Shown in pieces: positions 61,666-64,000 of a DNA stretch of 64,000 nt (the first letter of the stretch is position 1; every line of letters starts with the position of its first letter). Position numbers and translations under genes: made by a program. The notes beneath the pieces were generated by a model. It was not told the origin of the DNA. It saw only the letters and a program-made list of their open reading frames with translations, and did no database searches. This DNA comes from a virus. The stretch covers positions 1-64,000 of IMG/VR virus record IMGVR_UViG_3300034121_001409; one strand, written 5' to 3'.

Positions 61666-62045
61666 CACCAAAACAATTATCAGTATTCGGAGATGAGCAG
61701 GAATTTATTCCTGAAAACTTAAAACCGTACCCTCCTACATTCTACAACACCATCCATCTCGAAGGAGAAGAAAAGGAAAAGGTGGAGGCGAAATTCAGCA
61801 AACAGGAATTGGAAATAATTTCTGTATTCAAAAGGGTTAAAACAATCCTAACGCCATTCGATGTGCAAAAGCACTATGAAGAGAATAATCCGGCTGTGCC
61901 AATCACAAGCATCCGAAGAGCCATGACTAATCTTACTGAAAAAGGCATACTTGAGAAGATGCCAAAAGAGCATGGGATGAAAGACGGCTTGTACGGAAAG
62001 CCAAACCATTATTGGAAACTTATTGTAAACAACCAAATCAAATGA
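61662..62045 (+). CDS. Winged-helix-like protein (127 aa)
   Basis: After an acidic, proline-rich N-terminus, residues about 45-115 (FSKQELEIISVFKRVKTI; TPFDVQKHYEENNP; TSIRRAMTNLTEKGILEKM) read as a winged helix with recognition helix around SIRRAMTNLT, and a wing GLYGKPNHYWKL. It overlaps the primase by four bases. A DNA-binding role in replication or control is likely. Confidence 0.65.
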   Translation: MTPKQLSVFGDEQEFIPENLKPYPPTFYNTIHLEGEEKEKVEAKFSKQELEIISVFKRVKTILTPFDVQKHYEENNPAVPITSIRRAMTNLTEKGILEKMPKEHGMKDGLYGKPNHYWKLIVNNQIK

Positions 62046-62284
62046 CTAATCAACACATCTTTATGGGCGTACTGATTTTTATAACAGTATTCCTGACTCT
62101 CGGATTCATCGAGAAAACGGTATTCGGCATAATAGCCGAGTACATGAACCGGACAGAAATCAACGGCAGCAGATTGATTTTTAAGAAGGTAGAACAGCAC
62201 GAAAAAGGTCGTTTATACCTGACCTTTTTAGTACCTTTGCTGTGGACAATAATTTATTTTTATCACCAATATCTAAATCGCTAA
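62042..62284 (+). CDS. Two-pass membrane protein (80 aa)
   Basis: The frame extends upstream to 62012, but the ATG at 62042 overlaps the previous stop as ATGA and is preferred. Hydrophobic segments MGVLIFITVFLTLGFI and YLTFLVPLLWTIIYFY flank a polar loop with NRTEINGSRLIFKKVEQHEKG. Function unknown; a membrane anchor for the replisome or an exclusion protein are possibilities. Confidence 0.6.
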   Translation: MTNQHIFMGVLIFITVFLTLGFIEKTVFGIIAEYMNRTEINGSRLIFKKVEQHEKGRLYLTFLVPLLWTIIYFYHQYLNR

Positions 62285-62285
62285 A

Positions 62286-62519
62286 ATGGCAGAAGACAAC
62301 AATCTCGTACAAGGATTATATATCCGAGAGAAACAAACCAAGTACAGCCCAATCATGAACGTGGGTGTATCCAAACAGTTTATTGAATACTACAATGAAC
62401 ACAAGGATGAAAACGGTAACCTCAACATTGACTTCAAGAAGATGAAAGAGGCAAAAGCAACCGGCATCACGCACTATGCCGAGAAGAATACATGGAAGAA
62501 GGAAGAAAATCCACTGTAA
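62286..62519 (+). CDS. Hypothetical protein (77 aa), last gene of the rightward arm
   Basis: Begins MAEDNNLVQGLYIREKQTK, with a block SPIMNVGVSKQFIEYYNEHK and a lysine-rich end NTWKKEENPL. A small charged protein of a type common in phage replication operons near single-strand-binding functions, but unrecognised here. One base separates it from the upstream gene, and terminators follow. Confidence 0.6.
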   Translation: MAEDNNLVQGLYIREKQTKYSPIMNVGVSKQFIEYYNEHKDENGNLNIDFKKMKEAKATGITHYAEKNTWKKEENPL

Positions 62520-62532
62520 TCGTTATCTTTGA

Positions 62533-62558
62533 CCCAACAGAGAGTGTTGGGCATTCTT
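62533..62558 (+). terminator. Hairpin terminator, first of a pair
   Basis: CCCAACA pairs with TGTTGGG around a GAGAG loop (62533-62551), followed by a weak T-run (CATTCTT). It starts 14 bases after the last rightward gene. Confidence 0.6.
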
Positions 62559-62566
62559 AAAATGGG

Positions 62567-62597
62567 AAAGGCTGTCTATTAAACGACAGCCTTTCTT
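62567..62597 (+). terminator. Hairpin terminator, second of a pair
   Basis: AAAGGCTGTC pairs with GACAGCCTTT over 10 bp around an 8-nt loop, then CTT. The hairpin overlaps the last codons of the leftward gene at 62579, so it marks a convergent junction and may serve both directions. Confidence 0.75.
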
Positions 62598-63223
62598 AAT
62601 TTCCACTTTGCCGGATAAACTGTAGCTCCCTCCGGATGAGTCTTAAACTCTCTGCCACTAAAAACAAGGGGTTGTTCTGATTCAAGACCTCTATCCTTGA
62701 AGAACCCAAGATACTCACCTGCTGCTGTAGGCTGACCTGTTCTCCATCGGTTAGTATAATTGCTGTATACGGCTCCAAACACAGCCGCTATTGAATTTTT
62801 TGGTTTAAAAGTTCCTGTCTGAAGGGTAAGATATCCAAGCAGCTCCTGATAGGTTAAATCGTGCATCCCCAAACCACACGCAAATACCCCTGCCATCAGT
62901 GGCGCAACCCCATCGAGCATATTATCTACAAACACAATATTCTTCCCAAGAAGGTACTGAGATTCTGCCGCCTCTAACCCCTGAAGGATAGCCTCCTTAT
63001 TCACCCGATTAACATCTGTAGCATTCAGCACATTGAGGGCGCAATAATCCTGACGCATCGCAATATTGTACTCTGTATCTCCCCAAGCCGGACAGCAATT
63101 CTTATAGCCTACCGCCTCCTTATGGAACGGAACCTTAGCGCAATAAACCACAAATTTACCGGAACCCAGCACTCCAACATCTCTTGGTAGTGATACATAA
63201 ATCTTATCTGCTATCTTTATCAT
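62579..63223 (-). CDS. Unrecognised protein (214 aa)
   Basis: The frame opens at 63298, but that part reads through the terminator hairpin and a T-run. The ATG at 63223 (MIKIADKIYVSLPRDVG) is chosen. Features: VLGSGKFVVYCA near 20, a cysteine pair (NCCPAWGD), KNIVFVDNMLDGVAPLMAGVFACGLGM near 95-120, and a basic C-terminus. No catalytic signature is clear to me. It is monocistronic, with a terminator immediately upstream. It could be an enzyme of the alpha/beta type. Confidence 0.55.
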   Translation of the reverse strand: MIKIADKIYVSLPRDVGVLGSGKFVVYCAKVPFHKEAVGYKNCCPAWGDTEYNIAMRQDYCALNVLNATDVNRVNKEAILQGLEAAESQYLLGKNIVFVDNMLDGVAPLMAGVFACGLGMHDLTYQELLGYLTLQTGTFKPKNSIAAVFGAVYSNYTNRWRTGQPTAAGEYLGFFKDRGLESEQPLVFSGREFKTHPEGATVYPAKWKLRKAVV

Positions 63224-63248
63224 ACACAAATATAGAAACTTCTGCCCC

Positions 63249-63281
63249 AAAAAAAACACCCGAACTGTAAAGCTCAGGTGT
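63249..63281 (-). terminator. Intrinsic terminator after the 171-aa gene
   Basis: On the minus strand ACACCTGA pairs with TCGGGTGT (one G-U pair) around a 10-nt loop, followed by eight T. It is 67 bases downstream of the stop at 63348. Confidence 0.88.
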
Positions 63282-63347
63282 AAGACAAAAGTGAACAAGT
63301 CAAAGGTATCGCAAATATATGTCCGTTTTTTTTAACAAACAACACCC

Positions 63348-63863
63348 CTAATACTTTATCTTAACCCTCCCATGCATATCAATAACCATTCCGAACTTCT
63401 GCACCTCTCTATCCATCACCTCCGGAAGATTCCTAAACATCTCTCTTAAATTCACCCCAATACTCCTCTCAGAGATATCCAACACCGCAGACATATAACA
63501 AGCCATAACTAATCTGCCTTCTGCACTGATAATATACCTGTCTCCAATCTCCGCAAATCCCTTCTTGTACACATGAGTATGAACCAGCAATCCTCTCCCC
63601 ACCAAAGGCATCACAAATGACAACTTAAACTTGTCAGCCGGACTCCCTCCAATAAACGCCATGATATCATCACTCCCTATAACCCTGTCATACACAAAGG
63701 CTCCCAACAGAACCTGTATACACCTCCAATTTAACCCCAATAAAGCTCCCAATGCCGTCATGGCAGCCAATGAAGTCATAGCATACATCCCTGTAGCTCT
63801 TTCCTTCCCTGCATCAAAAGGTATTCCCTGTACTTCAAACTCTGAATCTTCCATATTATCCAT
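63348..63863 (-). CDS. Unrecognised protein (171 aa)
   Basis: Two starts are possible: ATG at 63863 (MDNMEDSEFE) or at 63854 (MEDSEFEVQG). The second gives the same box-to-ATG spacing as the related promoter at 41652. The protein has Ala/Leu-rich helices (YAMTSLAAMTALGALLGL) and a middle SVMPLVG-like strand region (FVMPLVGRGLLVHTHVY). A later helical block is RLVMACYMSAVLDISERSIG. It resembles a helical regulatory domain more than a membrane protein. No family named. Confidence 0.55.
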   Translation of the reverse strand: MDNMEDSEFEVQGIPFDAGKERATGMYAMTSLAAMTALGALLGLNWRCIQVLLGAFVYDRVIGSDDIMAFIGGSPADKFKLSFVMPLVGRGLLVHTHVYKKGFAEIGDRYIISAEGRLVMACYMSAVLDISERSIGVNLREMFRNLPEVMDREVQKFGMVIDMHGRVKIKY

Positions 63864-63870
63864 TTTTATG

Positions 63871-63886
63871 ACAAAGTTAAATAAAA
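63871..63886 (-). promoter_or_regulatory. -7-type promoter box (class B) at the 171-aa gene
   Basis: TTTTATTTAACTTTGT on the minus strand, identical over 16 bases to 41652-41667. It contains a perfect TAnnTTTG, with no TTG at the usual distance. It is 7 or 16 bases before the possible start codons. Confidence 0.4.
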
Positions 63887-63938
63887 CCTCGACATTCTTT
63901 AATTCGGGTATAGTTTTTTTAATGATGAAAATAACCCT

Positions 63939-63984
63939 GATTCTACTAATTTATCCTTTATCTTAATGGTAAATTCGTAGAATC
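63939..63984. repeat. Long inverted repeat near the right edge
   Basis: GATTCTACTAATTTA and TAAATTCGTAGAATC are inverted copies of 15 bp with one mismatch, separated by 16 bp. It could be a strong hairpin or a recombinase-type site. No gene covers 63864-64000 convincingly. Confidence 0.5.
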
Positions 63985-64000
63985 AGACCACAAAACACCA

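Noticed and set aside
63221-63235. TATATTTG box three bases before the ATG at 63223
   Set aside because: The -7 box is perfect, but no TTG lies at 17-23 bp and the start site would fall at or after the ATG. Kept out of the feature list as probable chance, although a leaderless promoter is not excluded.
1-64000. The window as a complete circular genome
   Set aside because: Continuing the truncated first gene from position 1 into the right end gives a stop after five codons, and no terminal repeat was noticed. It is treated as a fragment.
1-64000. CRISPR arrays and insertion sequences
   Set aside because: No regularly spaced repeats of 25-40 bp and no transposase-like product were found.

Overview
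The window reads as one continuous piece of a tailed bacteriophage genome, most likely a short-tailed (podovirus-like) phage of a Bacteroidota host. Supporting signs are: AT-rich DNA; no Shine-Dalgarno-like leaders, with A-rich leaders in front of start codons instead; Bacteroidota-type promoter boxes (TTG about 20 bp upstream of TAnnTTTG); and a packaging-portal-scaffold-capsid-connector-nozzle gene order reminiscent of crAss-like phages. The kinship is inference and was not tested by a search. Both ends are cut. The gene at position 1 is truncated, and joining the two window ends gives a stop after a few codons, so this is not a closed circle.

Layout. From 1 to 54829 every gene lies on the minus strand, so transcription runs leftward from about 54900. 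In order of transcription: an XRE regulator and a small ORF; a replication-initiator-like gene with iteron-like repeats inside it; a chaperonin module (a 330-aa protein that I read as three fused GroES-like domains, then GroEL, then a canonical GroES); a small-terminase candidate, TerL, portal, scaffold candidate and major capsid protein; several structural genes, three connector-like genes and a 1596-aa nozzle-like protein; two internal-virion-type proteins and a 4423-aa polyvalent protein; then a GT25 glycosyltransferase, fibres, holin-like and membrane genes, a spanin-like overlapping pair, an M15 endolysin and a metallophosphoesterase. After these come a tRNA with a strong hairpin terminator, a second replication-type protein, RecT, a sugar-modification cluster (GT2, GNAT, GT11, GT47), a ParB-like protein and small early-type genes.

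From 54900 to 62519 the genes run rightward and form the DNA-processing module: tyrosine recombinase, DnaB helicase, YqaJ-type exonuclease, DEDDy 3'-5' exonuclease, RuvC-like resolvase, DnaG primase and small accessory genes. It ends in two hairpin terminators, converging on two unrecognised leftward genes (62579-63863).

How it fits together. The two arms diverge from a 70-bp region (54830-54899). There the -7 box of the rightward promoter and the -7 box of the leftward promoter abut exactly and form a near-palindrome, next to the XRE regulator gene; this looks like a switch. The chaperonin module sits directly upstream of packaging and capsid genes, which suggests a role in folding virion proteins. 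RecT and the YqaJ exonuclease form a split recombination pair. Two replication-type proteins 47 kb apart share the C-terminal peptide NQSEL. No DNA or RNA polymerase gene was recognised.
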